64,000 bases of DNA, taken from the NCBI RefSeq assembly GCF_016097555.1, contig NC_054712.1:54974172-55038171 (forward strand). The letters are read 5' to 3'. Positions 1 through 24,084 of this stretch are shown piece by piece. Positions within the stretch are counted from its first letter, which is position 1; each line of letters opens with the position of its first letter. The position numbers were made by a program, and so were the translations under genes. The notes below the pieces were generated by a model. It was given only the letters and a program-made list of their open reading frames with translations. It ran no database searches and was not told the origin of the DNA. The DNA comes from Gigantopelta aegis (Eukaryota > Mollusca > Gastropoda > Neomphalida > Peltospiridae).

Positions 1-201
1 AAGTGCAAAAAAAGAAGAGAAAGATACGCGTCCACCGAGGCGTGACCTGCATCTACACCTCCTGCTAATATATATAGACTATTAGAAGTCATAAAAAGTT
101 CAAAATACTAATGGAAAGAAATAAGGAATCACGCCAACACCAACAGCTAAGAGTAGCTGCAACTAAAACCATTAACCCACAGAAAGAAAAAAACAGAAAG
201 A
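1..201. other. unassigned sequence at left edge
   Basis: I see no exon, repeat family or RNA gene here. It should be intron of the SLC5 transporter gene, whose first visible exon starts at 1649. Confidence 0.4.
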
Positions 202-566
202 AATGTTTTATTTAACGACGCACTCAACACATTTTATTTACGGTTATATGGCGTCAGACATATGGTTAAGGACCACACAGATTTTGAGAAGAAACCCGCT
301 GTCGCTACTACATGGGCTACTATTTCCGATTAGCAGCAAGGGATCTTTTATTTGCGCTTCCCACAGGCAGGATAGCACAAACCATGGCCTCTGTTGAACC
401 AGTTATGGATCACTGGTCGGTGCAAGTGGTTTACACCTACCCATTGAGCCTTGCAGAGCACTCACTCAGGGTTTGGAGTCGGTATCTGATGCCTCGACTG
501 GGATCCGAACCCAGTACCTACCAGCCTGTAGACCGATGACCTAACCACGACGCCACCGAGACCGGT
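202..566 (-). repeat. tRNA-derived SINE, head 2 + tail A
   Basis: Read on the minus strand it begins with a tRNA-like head: A-box-like TGGCGTCGTGGTTAGG and B-box-like GGTTCGGATCC near 490-566. A common core follows, containing AAAGATCCCTTGCTGC-like sequence, and then a tail ending in GTCGTTAAATAAAACA. Open frames across it are SINE sequence, not genes. The copy appears full length. Confidence 0.85.
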
Positions 567-1092
567 ATTAACCCACAGTGTCAGCAAGTTAACCATGTTA
601 TTGGCATTCAGTCTCACAGTAACTCTGTATACCTTATACGGACATTGCGGTGTTAATACTGACAGACATTTGGTCTACAATTACTACTAAGTGATCATTT
701 ATTTATTTATATCAGTAAATACAGACGTATGACTGACATCAAGATATAAAAAAAACGTTATTATACAATGGATGTTGTTTACAATATGGAATTTTATTGT
801 ACGAGTTCAAGTTGTGTTAACAATCCGTACTGAACGAGAACAATCGAATGCAATATTGTAAACACTTTACAACTTATTTATTACTTTCATACCAGTCCCT
901 TGTGGAAATTTCGGAAACAATTCATCGTCTTATTAATCAGATTCAATAAAAATTACCTGATGTGCTAGACAGTTCAAAACAGTTCCGAAACAATTTAAGA
1001 AACAAACCAATATCTAAAAGTCGTCATGTTAATACAATTCACTTGTGTTCATAACTTTAACTAAAGTGGCAAAATTAACATTTATAGTGAGT

Positions 1093-1095
<3 letters not shown>
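567..1095. other. intron sequence without recognised content
   Basis: This is AT-rich and has no exon-like open stretch with splice sites on either strand. I see nothing beyond simple AT richness. Confidence 0.4.

Positions 1096-1173
<78 letters not shown>
1096..1173. repeat. (CT)n microsatellite
   Basis: An uninterrupted CT dinucleotide run of about 78 bp within the SLC5 intron. Confidence 0.95.
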
Positions 1174-1174
<1 letters not shown>

Positions 1175-1315
1175 TTTAATACGTACATAATTTTTTGACA
1201 ATTACCTTTTGAATCATGTACCGTTTGCATTCAAGTGATACTTTTTCCATCAATAGACAATACAATAAATTGTTTCATTCTAATTCTCAGTGTTCAATGT
1301 TACCTGGGATCTATG

Positions 1316-1560
1316 CCCGTCGGTGGGCCCAATGGGCTATTTTTCTCTCCAGCCAGTGCACAACGACTGGTATACCAAAGGCCATGGTATGTGTTATCCT
1401 GCCTGTGGGATGGTGCATATAAAAGATCCCTTGCTGTTAATAAAAAATAGTAGCCCATGAAGTGGCGACAGCGGGTTTCCTCTCTCAATACCTGTGTGGT
1501 CCTTAACCATATAACCGTAAATAAAATGTATTGAGTGCGTTGTTAAATAAAACATTTCCT
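1316..1560 (+). repeat. SINE, 5'-truncated head 1 + tail A
   Basis: The copy starts inside the head (CCCGTCGGTGGGCCCAATGG), runs through the core and ends with the A tail (GTGCGTTGTTAAATAAAACA). The Pol III A box is lost. Its right end lies 90 bp before the first visible SLC5 exon. Confidence 0.85.
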
Positions 1561-1648
1561 TTGTTCAATGTTACATACTTTTCCTGCCATTTAGCTTTAA
1601 AACGTGGACTATTTTTCTGTGAATGTATATTTTTGTCTTTTCTTCCAG

Positions 1649-15323
<13,675 letters not shown>

Positions 15324-15361
15324 GTGACATACTGCATAATTTTAGTACTGCTGAAATATTG

Positions 15362-15367
15362 AATAAA
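15362..15367 (+). promoter_or_regulatory. polyadenylation signal of the SLC5 gene
   Basis: AATAAA lies 39 bp after the TGA at 15321-15323, followed by a GT-rich stretch. This implies a very short 3' UTR. Confidence 0.6.
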
Positions 15368-16164
15368 ACGTTGTGGCTTCATTTTGGTGCTTCACAGAGA
15401 CATACGCCATGACAGTTTTATCATAATTGTGATTGGTCGATCATCTAGAATATGCATGTCACGTGTTCATTGGATTCGTTACACACCATAATACTTGCAT
15501 GTTCAGAAAGTAAATAAATATGTTTGTGTCTATGACTTATTTTTAGTAGGCCTAGCCTCTGTAGAGTGGAGTTAGTCTCCTTTGAATTCCATCTCATTTC
15601 TTTCTGATCTGGCAGCTTCTATCTTCCCAGTCCTTGTCTCTCGAGGTGCTCGTCTCTTGTGGCCATCCGTGCCACACATTTGCCATTTCTCTATTGCAAT
15701 GAGCTTTGTATGACCACTTTGGAGTGGTGGTCAGTGGTCATTTCTGGCATTGTTAAGTGGAACTTGTAATAACCACCTACTACTACCCCCCCCCCCCCCC
15801 CACACACACACACACACTCCAACTATTGGCACTAGTTAGTGCCGTGGGCCAGACCATCGTGATTAGCGACAGAGACTGGGGATGTCAGGTGGATACAGGG
15901 AAGTACACAGATACTGCACCTGGGGAGTAATTGGAGATGTAAGACCACTATTACCCATCCCACTTTTAAAATGTCTCAGAATGCGCCCTATGGAATCTGA
16001 AAAAAAAGGAATATTTGTTTAATGACTCCTCAGCATATTTTTTAAACTACAGCTATTGGGGGGGGGGGGGGGGGGGCGAATCTATAGAAGACGATCGATC
16101 TTGTGACCCATCGTACCTCAAGCAAGCGTTTTACCACTCGATTACATCGGGTAATATGAAGACT
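15368..16164. other. intergenic sequence
   Basis: It holds a C run with CA repeat near 15787-15818 and a G run near 16060-16076. No gene or named element was recognised. Confidence 0.4.
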
Positions 16165-16306
16165 CTAAAGGCAACGCTACACGATACGAGAGTATCGTAA
16201 TGAATAACCGATTGCACAGCAACTGACGAAATCGTACTACTAGTATTTGTCTTGTCACAATCGGCTTTCTTGTACGAGGTACTCGTATCGTGTAGTCTCG
16301 CCTTAA
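16165..16306. mobile_element. hairpin MITE
   Basis: Inverted ends: CTAAAGGCAACGCTACACGA on the left, and CTCGTATCGTGTAGTCTCGC then CTTA on the right. The interior is non-coding. Confidence 0.65.
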
Positions 16307-16614
16307 CAGTGAACTCGGGTGACATATCAAAGGTGAACTATATCCCGACCCTAATTACATTTATAACTGACCATTGTTTCACAACAGTCTGACCACCTAT
16401 AACTTGTGTTGTCAGTATTAAGTGTAATCCATAATCATGTGTCCATGCATCCAGCTGAAATTTCTCTCCAACGGGCCTGTTCCACGGATGTATTATTTAT
16501 CTCATAATTTGATATTCTTATTGGTCATGTGACTGGTTTTTGACCAATAAGAATACATATATATCATCATTGTGTAATAAATATACATATTACTCAACTT
16601 TCGATAGGGATCTA

Positions 16615-16829
16615 ATTAACGTTCAAGCACGCTGTCTTGGACACACACAACCCTTAGTTTTCTAGGCTGTCTGTCCAGGACAGCGGGTTACTGGTTAGTT
16701 GTTAGTGGTTAGTGACATAAACGTCGGTGTATTGGGCGTTAAACCTAACTCTGGGTGGGAGCCAGTGCCGGGATGCGAACCCAGTACCTACCTGCCTTAT
16801 GCCCAATAGCTTAACCACGACACCACCGA
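16615..16829 (-). repeat. SINE, head 2 with CAAGCACGCTGTC body
   Basis: Same type as 5538-5809. On plus it runs from GTTCAAGCACGCTGTCTTGG to the head end near AACCACGACACCACCG. Confidence 0.75.
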
Positions 16830-16965
16830 AATATCTCTGCACCGGGCCTGTACCACAGATGTATTATTTATTTCATAATTCGATATATACTACTCAACTT
16901 TTTGCTAAAAAACACACGTCAAGTAAAGCATCTGCATTTAATGTGTTCGATAGAAAGAAAGAAAG

Positions 16966-17338
16966 AAGTGTTTTATTTAACGACGCACTCAACACATTTT
17001 ATTTACGGTTATATGGCGTCAGACATATGGTTAAGGACCATACAGATTTTAAGAGGAAACCCGCTGTCGCCACTACATGGGCTATTCTTCCGATTAGCAG
17101 CAAGGGATCTTTTATTTGCGCTTCCCACAGGCAGGATAGCACAAACCATGGCCTTTGTTGAACCAGTTATAGATCACTGGTCGGTGCAAGTGGTTTACAC
17201 CTACCCATTGAGCCTTGCGGAGCACTCACTCAGGGTTTGGAGTCGGTATCTGTATTAAAAATCCCATGCCTCGACTGGGATCCGAACCCAGTACCTACCT
17301 GCCTTATGCCCAATAGCTTAACCACGACACCACCGAAA
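16966..17338 (-). repeat. SINE, head 2 + tail A
   Basis: On plus the tail TTTATTTAACGACGCACTCA comes first, then the core, then head 2 with TGGGATCCGAACCCAGTACC. Its head end matches that of the neighbouring copy at 16615-16829 closely (GCCTTATGCCCAATAGCTTA), which hints at gene conversion or a shared parent. Confidence 0.8.
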
Positions 17339-17626
17339 TATCGAAATAATTTGCTTGAGCAGCAGGTGGGGGTGGGGGGGGGGGGTCGATAACCAAAACC
17401 CACCCCCTGCACACGCGCCTGTGATGTATGCAACATCCAAACTGCATAGTCTCTTTGATCACATGTTGTACAATTTAACATGGGCACAAATTGTTTATCA
17501 TGACATATATTTGGTATATTCCTAGCGAAACTTAAGTAGTATATATACACAGGTATAAATATACAATGAACACAAATGTAATAGATGTTGAAAATATATG
17601 CTTACATCTATTGCATGTTGTACTGT

Positions 17627-17872
17627 CTGGGTTTCTGCTAGAGGGTAAAACGGGTATGGCGCCAGACCTAAAATCTTTGGCAAAAATTTAGTTTTTAAGT
17701 TAACTTTTTGATAAAATTAATTACTCTTATCATTTCTGTATGATTTTCACAACCCTAACCCTAAACTATACCCATTTTCTTTCTTGTGGAGGCCCCCCAT
17801 ACCCCGTTGACTGTGGTTGGTTGCTTTTAATTCCATAGCGCCATACCCAAACATTTCTTTCTGGCAGAAACA
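17627..17872. mobile_element. short inverted-terminus element (MITE), copy 1
   Basis: The ends are CTGGGTTTCTGCTAGAGGGT and CTTTCTGGCAGAAACACTG. Both ends and the ATGGCGCCA-type inner motif recur, inverted, in the copy at 54786-55020. Confidence 0.7.
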
Positions 17873-18189
17873 CTGATTGTGTAGTTAGTTATGTTATAAT
17901 TCAGAATGTCTTCATTTACAATATACCTCTCGATATAGTGATGTGTTCAAACATAAAAATAAAAATGTGTAGATTAAACATGGAGTTTGTTGTCATTATG
18001 CAAGAACAAAACACACCAGTTACAGTTAGTCACAGAATCGGCAGAAGCAGGTGGAGGGGGAAGGGGTGGGGCTGACAGTCGAGGACTAGAAGCGCCCATG
18101 TTTCTATTGGGGTTAATGGGGCATGCTGTGTGATCCTTAACCATATGTCCATCTAATTATAAACAAAATGTGTGCCATTTTGACTTACT

Positions 18190-18460
18190 TTAGGATAGTC
18201 GGTTTGGGATCGATCCCCTTCCCATTGGGCTATTTCTCGTTCCAGCCAGTGCACCACGACTGGTATATCAAAGGCCGTGGTATGTGCTATCCTGTCTGTG
18301 GGATGGTGCATATAAAAGATCCCTTGCTACTAATGGAAAAAAATTGGTTTCTTATCTAAGACTATATGTCGAAATTACCAAATACTTGACATCCAATAGC
18401 CGATGATTAATAAATCAATGTGCTCTAACGGTGTCGTTAAACAAAACAAACTTTTTTTTT
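18190..18460 (+). repeat. SINE, partial head 1 + tail B
   Basis: Head remnant GGGATCGATCCCCTTCCCAT, common core, then the B tail containing ACATCCAATAGCCGATGATT and ending GGTGTCGTTAAACAAAACA. Confidence 0.85.
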
Positions 18461-18544
18461 TAATTTTTGGGTAGATTTTGTATAGCGTCCATTTTGATTA
18501 ATTGTATTCGGGTCCATTTTGAGCCTGATCTGTCCAAGACTCGT

Positions 18545-18720
18545 AGGGGTGTAACTTAGTGGTATAACGGTTGCTGGAGGTGCGATGAGCAGCAGGATCG
18601 ATCGGCACCCATGGACTCCGATAGTTTACCGTCCTGGGTAACCATGCCCCATCGTGTTATGGTCTCTAGAGACCTAATATTTTTGTTTCTGTAAAGCTGT
18701 TTCACTTATAGCTTTACACT
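18545..18720 (+). repeat. possible tRNA-derived SINE head
   Basis: TAACTTAGTGGTATAACGG resembles an A box and AGGATCGATC a B box. No second copy is visible in this window, so the call is weak. Confidence 0.3.
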
Positions 18721-18734
18721 TTTACAGTTTAAAG

Positions 18735-19035
18735 TTTGTTTTGTTTAACGACACCACTAGAACACATTGATTTATTAATCATCGGCTATTAGATGTCAAA
18801 CATATGGTCATTACTGACAGTCAGAGGAAACCCGCTACATTTGTTTCATTAGTAACAAGGTATCTTTTATATGCACTATCCCGTAGACAGGATAGCACAT
18901 ACCACGGCCTTTGATATACCAATCGTGGTGCACTGGCAGAAACACGAAATAGTCCAATGGGCCCACCGACGGGGATCGATCCTAGACCGACCACGCATCA
19001 TGCGTGTACTTTGCCACTGGGTTACGTCCCGCCCC
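18735..19035 (-). repeat. SINE, head 1 + tail B
   Basis: On plus it runs from TTTGTTTAACGACACCACT to the inverted head end ACTGGGTTACGTCCCGCCCC. It looks full length. Confidence 0.85.
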
Positions 19036-19099
19036 GGTACACTTTACAGAGACAGAAATAGTCGGTCTTGTTATGGACGGTCTTGTCTATGAAAAAGTG

Positions 19100-19157
19100 C
19101 CTATAAAAGATCCCTTGCTGCTTTTTTTCGCTAGGAGTAGCCAGTCTGGCAGTCTGG
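19100..19157 (+). repeat. SINE fragment hosting the 4.3-kb element (left part)
   Basis: TATAAAAGATCCCTTGCTGC and GGAGTAGCC are SINE core. After the large element, from 23476, sequence GCAGCAGCGGGAAGG resembles the next part of the core, so the element appears to have landed in a SINE. Confidence 0.5.
19149..19157. repeat. 9-bp target duplication, left
   Basis: GCAGTCTGG is repeated exactly at 23476-23484, directly outside the other terminus. Confidence 0.75.
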
Positions 19158-19339
19158 TAGCCCGAGTACTCTGACTGTAAGAGAGCTAGACGGACATTTG
19201 GAAATAAATACGCTCTCATTACATGTAATGAGAGCGTATTTATGTCCAAATGTCCGTCTAGCTCTCTTACAGTCAGAGTAGGCCTACTCGGGCTAGCTCA
19301 AAATGTGCACGTTAAACCGTACGACCATGACAATGATCA

Positions 19340-22300
19340 TCATAATGGAACAACGCTGCTGTCGACCTGCTTTCTCCTCACACCCAGTGGAGACTTCGGC
19401 CTCTTCGCCTGGCCCACCGCACTCCCCTGGTCCTGATGCTGTGGCACTTTCTTGTCTCTCTTCCCTTTCGACTTGTTCCCCGTTGTGGACTGCTGCTGCT
19501 TCTTGTAGAGGTCCCTCAGTTCCTTCTGGTGAACGCTCATATCTTTTTTCTCTTTTGAAGACAGGCCTCCCACTTTGCCTTTAGTTTTCACCGGTTTCAA
19601 AGGAGTCTTAAAGTGTTCACTATTGAAAACCACATCATCATCATGATCGCTATCCATCTCTGTTGAGTCCGGTATGACGACTGCATCGGACACGATGTTT
19701 GTCGCGGGGCTGTTTGAGCCAACCCGTGCCAGGGCGGCTGTTCCAGCTCTATCTTTATCTTCTTTAATGTTCTGCAAAATGTGTAAGTAGTCTGCTGGTT
19801 TCACAGAGTCATTCAACAGCAGAAGTCCCTCCTCAACCTCGTCACAGGAGTAGCCCACCGAGAGTCCCAGGTTTCGAAGGTAATTCAGATCGGAATTATT
19901 CTTGTCACCGCCCGAGTTGTTTTTGTCACCACACTCCTTTCTGCTAGACAACGCCGCCACTTTCGACTTCTGGAAAGCTGCCCCACCATCGGTCTCCAGA
20001 ACCTCCAGCAGGCTGGATGCGTAAGCTGTTTTCGTCGTTGAAGCATCTCCACTGCTCGTGTGGTGATGATGAGGATGGGGATGACGATGGTTTTTGCTAC
20101 TGAAGTGGGATGCAGCAGAACATTTGACATTGATTTCTCTTGCACCGGACTCAAACAGGTCTGCCTCACTGACATCTTCGTGGGAAAGACAGTCCAAGAT
20201 GACGCGCTTCACTGAATTTGGCACGGCCTGGTAGTCTTTTGAAGACAGGCCTCCCACTTTGCCTTTAGTTTTCACCGGTTTCAAAGGAGTCTTAAAGTGT
20301 TCACTATTGAAAACCACATCATCATCATGATCGCTATCCATCTCTGTTGAGTCCGGTATGACGACTGCATCGGACACGATGTTTGTCGCGGGGCTGTTTG
20401 AGCCAACCCGTGCCAGGGCGGCTGTTCCAGCTCTATCTTTATCTTCTTTAATGTTCTGCAAAATGTGTAAGTAGTCTGCTGCTTTCACAGAGTCATTCAA
20501 CAGCAGAAGTCCCTCCTCAACCTCGTCACAGGAGTAGCCCACCGAGAGTCCCAGCTTTCGAAGGTAATTCAGATCGGAATTATTCTTGTCACCGCCCGAG
20601 TTGTTTTTGTCACCACACTCCTTTCTGCTAGACAACGCCGCCACTTCTGACTTCTGGAAAGCTGCCCCACCATCGGTCTCCAGAACCTCCAGCAGGCTGG
20701 ATGCGTAAGCTGTTTTCATCGTTGAAGCATCTCCACTGCTCGTGTGGTGATGATGAGGATGGGGATGCTTTTTGCTACTGAAATGGGATGCAGCAGAACA
20801 TTTGACATTGATCTCTCTTGCACCTAACTCAAACAGGTCTGCCTCACTGACATCTTCGTGGGAAAGACAGTCCAAGATGACGCGCTTCACTGAATTTGGC
20901 ATGGCCTGGTAGTCTGTTGAAGACAGGCCTCCCACTTTGCCTTTAGTTTTCACCGGTTTCAAAGGAGTCTTAAAGTGTTCACTAATGAAAAACACATCAT
21001 CATCATGATCGCTATCCATCTCTGTTGAGTCCGGTATGACGACTGCATCGGACACGATGTTTGACGCGGGGCTGTTTGAGCCAACCCGTGCCAGGGCGGC
21101 TGTTCCAGCTCTATCTTTATCTTCTTTAATGTTCTGCAAAATGTGTAAGTAGTCTGCTGATTTCACAGAGTCATTCAACAGCAGGAGTCCCTCCTCAACC
21201 TCGTCACAGGAGTAGCCCACCGAGAGTCCCAGCTTTCGAAGGTAATTCAGATCGGAATTATTCTTGTCACCGCCAGAGTTGTTTTTGTCACCACACTCCT
21301 TTCTGCTAGACAACGCCGCCACTTCCGACTTCTGGAAAGCTGCCCCACCATCGGTCTCCAGACCTCCCAGCAGGCTGGATGTGTAAGCTATTTTCGTCGT
21401 TGAAACATCTCCACTGCTCGTGTGGTGATGATGAGGATGACGATGGTTTTTGCTACTGAAATGGGATGCAGCAGAACATTTGACATTGATCCCTCTTGCA
21501 CCGGACTCAAACAGGTCTGCCTCACTGATATCTTCGTGGGAAAGACAGTCCAAGATGACGCGCTTCACTGAATCTGGCACGGCCTGGTAGTCTTTTGAAG
21601 ACAGGCCTCCCACTTTGCCTTTAGTTTTCACCGGTTTCAAAGGAGTCTTAAAATGTTCACTAATGAAAACCACATCATCATCATGATCGCTATCCATCTC
21701 TGTTGAGTCCGGTATGACGACTGCATCGGACACGATGTTTGTCGCTGGGCTGTTTGAGCCAACCTGTGCCGGGGCAGCTGTTCCAGCTCTATCTTTATCT
21801 TCTTTAATGTTCTGCAAAATGTGTAAGTAGTCTGCTGGTTTCACAGAGTCATTCAACAGCAGGAGTCCCTCCTCAACCTCGTCACAGGAGTAGCCCACCG
21901 AGAGTCCCAGCTTTCGAAGGTAATTCAGATCGGAATTATTCTTGTCACCGCCCGAGTTGTTTTTGTCACCACACTCCTTTCTGCTAGACAACGCCGCCAC
22001 TTCCGACTTCTGGAAAGCTGCCCCACCATCGGTCTCCAGAACCTCCAGCAGGCTGGATGCGTAAGCTGTTTTCATCGTTGAAGCATCTCCACTGCTCGTG
22101 TGGTGATGATGAGGATGGGGATGCTTTTTGCTACTGAAATGGGATGCAGCAGAACATTTGACATTGATTTCTCTTGCACCGGACTCAAACAGGTCTGCCT
22201 CACTGACATCTTCGTGGGAAAGACCGTCCAAGATGACATGCTTCACTGAATCTGGCACGGCCTGGTAGTCTTTTGAAGACAGGCCTCCCACTTTGCCTTT

Positions 22301-22744
22301 AATTTTCACCGGTTTCAAAGGAGTCTTAAAGTGTTCACTATTGAAAACCACATCATCATCATGATCGCTATCCATCTCTGTTGAGTCCGGTATGACGACT
22401 GCATCGGACACGATGTTTGTCGCGGGGCTGTTTGAGCCAACCCGTGCCGGGGCGGCTGTTCCAGCTCTATCTTTATCTTCTTTAATGTTCTGCAAAATGT
22501 GTAAGTAGTCTGCTGATTTCACAGAGTCATTCAACAGCAGGAGTCCCTCCTCAACCTCGTCACAGGAGTAGCCCACCGAGAGTCCCAGCTTTCGAAGGTA
22601 ATTCAGATCGGAATTATTCTTGTCACCGCCAGAGTTGTTTTTGTCACCACACTCCTTTCTGCTAGACAACGCCGCCACTTCCGACTTCTGGAAAGCTGCC
22701 CCACCATCATGATACATGTAAATTATGTCATATACTTTTAACAC
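19340..22744 (-). CDS. hypothetical protein of five tandem 226-aa units (1134 aa)
   Basis: I do not recognise this protein. The frame is open for 1134 codons. Unit boundaries fall at 19561, 20245, 20923, 21601 and 22279, giving spacings of 684, 678, 678 and 678 bp. The single length change is a 2-residue (His-Pro) gain in a His-rich tract. Each unit has a Cys/Asn/Asp-rich segment, a possibly helical block (YLRKLGLSVGYSCDEVEEGL then LLLNDSVK.ADYLHILQNIK) that loosely resembles UBA/CUE-type helices, an acidic MDSDHDDDV tract, FKTPLKPVK, and HPHPHHHH. The last unit runs into a basic tail (KGKRDKK, KRPKSPLGVRRK). The final codons and stop lie inside the element's left TIR. The first 12 residues (MLKVYDIIYMYH) are not repeat and may be intron or chance sequence, so the start is uncertain. 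Expression is unknown. Confidence 0.55.
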   Translation of the reverse strand: MLKVYDIIYMYHDGGAAFQKSEVAALSSRKECGDKNNSGGDKNNSDLNYLRKLGLSVGYSCDEVEEGLLLLNDSVKSADYLHILQNIKEDKDRAGTAAPARVGSNSPATNIVSDAVVIPDSTEMDSDHDDDVVFNSEHFKTPLKPVKIKGKVGGLSSKDYQAVPDSVKHVILDGLSHEDVSEADLFESGAREINVKCSAASHFSSKKHPHPHHHHTSSGDASTMKTAYASSLLEVLETDGGAAFQKSEVAALSSRKECGDKNNSGGDKNNSDLNYLRKLGLSVGYSCDEVEEGLLLLNDSVKPADYLHILQNIKEDKDRAGTAAPAQVGSNSPATNIVSDAVVIPDSTEMDSDHDDDVVFISEHFKTPLKPVKTKGKVGGLSSKDYQAVPDSVKRVILDCLSHEDISEADLFESGARGINVKCSAASHFSSKNHRHPHHHHTSSGDVSTTKIAYTSSLLGGLETDGGAAFQKSEVAALSSRKECGDKNNSGGDKNNSDLNYLRKLGLSVGYSCDEVEEGLLLLNDSVKSADYLHILQNIKEDKDRAGTAALARVGSNSPASNIVSDAVVIPDSTEMDSDHDDDVFFISEHFKTPLKPVKTKGKVGGLSSTDYQAMPNSVKRVILDCLSHEDVSEADLFELGAREINVKCSAASHFSSKKHPHPHHHHTSSGDASTMKTAYASSLLEVLETDGGAAFQKSEVAALSSRKECGDKNNSGGDKNNSDLNYLRKLGLSVGYSCDEVEEGLLLLNDSVKAADYLHILQNIKEDKDRAGTAALARVGSNSPATNIVSDAVVIPDSTEMDSDHDDDVVFNSEHFKTPLKPVKTKGKVGGLSSKDYQAVPNSVKRVILDCLSHEDVSEADLFESGAREINVKCSAASHFSSKNHRHPHPHHHHTSSGDASTTKTAYASSLLEVLETDGGAAFQKSKVAALSSRKECGDKNNSGGDKNNSDLNYLRNLGLSVGYSCDEVEEGLLLLNDSVKPADYLHILQNIKEDKDRAGTAALARVGSNSPATNIVSDAVVIPDSTEMDSDHDDDVVFNSEHFKTPLKPVKTKGKVGGLSSKEKKDMSVHQKELRDLYKKQQQSTTGNKSKGKRDKKVPQHQDQGSAVGQAKRPKSPLGVRRKQVDSSVVPL
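19561..22705 (-). repeat. 678-bp tandem repeat, about 4.6 copies
   Basis: Units differ at only a few scattered bases by eye, implying recent expansion or homogenisation. The period is a multiple of three throughout. Confidence 0.92.
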
Positions 22745-23118
22745 AGGATATATGTTTTTACTATTTTAAATGTCGACATTGTTATATTTTTAGAAATAAC
22801 GATCATAAAAGAGTACGAAACCTAACGGAAAGTGCACCCACAATTGAACTTTCTACTTCCTTCTCTTATCTATGACGTCAGGTATCAGGTCTCACTACAC
22901 AGATCTATGTCGTCTGTCATTGAAACCAATGTTAAATTGCCCAACTTCAAACGAAGATTGCAAATAGAATGGTTTCTCATTGGCACTAACAACATACACC
23001 ATTGCGAACATACATTATTATATAAGCATTTATTTTCACTCCAAAATTGAGAACATTTCCGTCTCAGTTTTTTGCTATATGACCGTATCTGGCTGTAGCC
23101 TAGTACCGATCACCCACC
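22745..23118. other. non-repeat interior of the 4.3-kb element
   Basis: AT-rich sequence upstream of the repeat ORF. Any promoter for that ORF should lie here; I cannot identify one. Confidence 0.3.
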
Positions 23119-23232
23119 TGTTTTGTTTAACGACACCGCTGGAGCACATTAATTTATTAATCATCGGCTACTGGATGTCAAACATTTGGTAATTTTGACA
23201 TATAATCCCAAGAGAGGCAACCCGCTTACATT
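23119..23232 (-). repeat. SINE tail B fragment
   Basis: GTTTAACGACACCGCTGGAG through ATCATCGGCTACTGGATGTC, broken off inside the core exactly where the element's inner TIR segment starts (about 23233). Confidence 0.75.
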
Positions 23233-23475
23233 GTTCCATTATGATGATCATTGTCATGGTCGTAAGCTTTAACGTGCACATTTTGAGCTAGCCCGAGTAG
23301 GCCTACTCTGACTGTAAGAGAGCTAGACGGACATTTGGGCATAAATACGCTCTCATTACATATAATGAGAGCGTATTTATGTCCAAATGTCCGTCTCGCT
23401 CTCATTACATGTAATGAGAGCGTATTTATGTCCAAATGTCCGTCTAGCTCTCTTACAGTCAGAGTACTCGGGCTA

Positions 23476-23484
23476 GCAGTCTGG
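23476..23484. repeat. 9-bp target duplication, right
   Basis: GCAGTCTGG, the partner of 19149-19157. Confidence 0.75.
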
Positions 23485-23554
23485 CAGCAGCGGGAAGGCC
23501 AGAAAGAACTGTATCTGGAGTTGGGGGCACAATCTCTAGTGGGTGGGTCACAGA

Positions 23555-23555
<1 letters not shown>

Positions 23556-23601
<46 letters not shown>
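23556..23601. repeat. (CA)n microsatellite
   Basis: About 46 bp of CA repeat. Confidence 0.95.
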
Positions 23602-23602
<1 letters not shown>

Positions 23603-24084
23603 GTTTCCTTAGGGCCTGACGTGTTTCCTTTCTTTGTTTGTCAACTTAACAGCTGTTCGGTATATTAGACAATGTAATGCTGAAGGTGAAAATTGATGTG
23701 CGCCCAAGACAGGGGAAATAACTACTTTCCATCCCCAAAAATATTGTCGTTCTTGGGAGACATTATTAATATAAATTATACTAATTTCTAAAACGAATAA
23801 TAAAACGTAGAAAAATAAGCTGCTATTTATATACTTACCTTCGAATAATAACCATCTTTAAGATTTATTTTACTTCGTTATTATTTATTAATATAATTTA
23901 TTGTTTTATAATATGTTTACCTAAAACGGATGCATTCACTAACTGCTCCAAGTAAAATGGCAGCCTCCTTTCTAAGTGGAAAATTCTGCTTTATAATTTA
24001 GTTTATGTGCACACCCTGGTTTTAGAAGAGCCATTTATTTGAAAAAATAATAAAAATAGATCTGCTGTGATATATTATTTCACA
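23602..24084. promoter_or_regulatory. presumed METTL3 upstream/5' UTR region
   Basis: This is the AT-rich stretch directly upstream of the METTL3 start codon. No TATA box or other element could be assigned. The role is inferred from position only. Confidence 0.35.

Larger units (their letters stand above)
19158..23475. mobile_element. Mutator-like (MULE-type) element with long TIRs and repeat ORF
   Basis: The left terminus (19158-19347) and right terminus (23236-23475) are inverted copies. Each has an outer palindrome starting TAGCCCGAGTACTCTGACTG (the right one is 49 bp longer through an internal duplication) and an inner 50-bp segment containing AATGTGCACGTTAAA and CATGACAATGATCATCATAA. 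Exact 9-bp direct repeats flank it; long TIRs with 9-bp duplications are typical of Mutator-like elements. No transposase is visible: the interior is occupied by the 1134-codon repeat ORF on the minus strand, so it would be non-autonomous. Short relatives of the outer palindrome occur near 24346, 49254 and 49643. The family assignment is inference from structure only. Confidence 0.7.

Noticed and set aside
490-566. Possible tRNA gene on the minus strand
   Set aside because: A- and B-box-like words are present, but the body continues into a SINE core and no cloverleaf is closed by acceptor-stem pairing.
16727-17258. Two overlapping open frames of 118-144 codons
   Set aside because: They fall entirely in SINE sequence (tail A, core and head 2).
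17745-17765. Telomere-like CCCTAACCCTAA
   Set aside because: Only two units, and inside a MITE.
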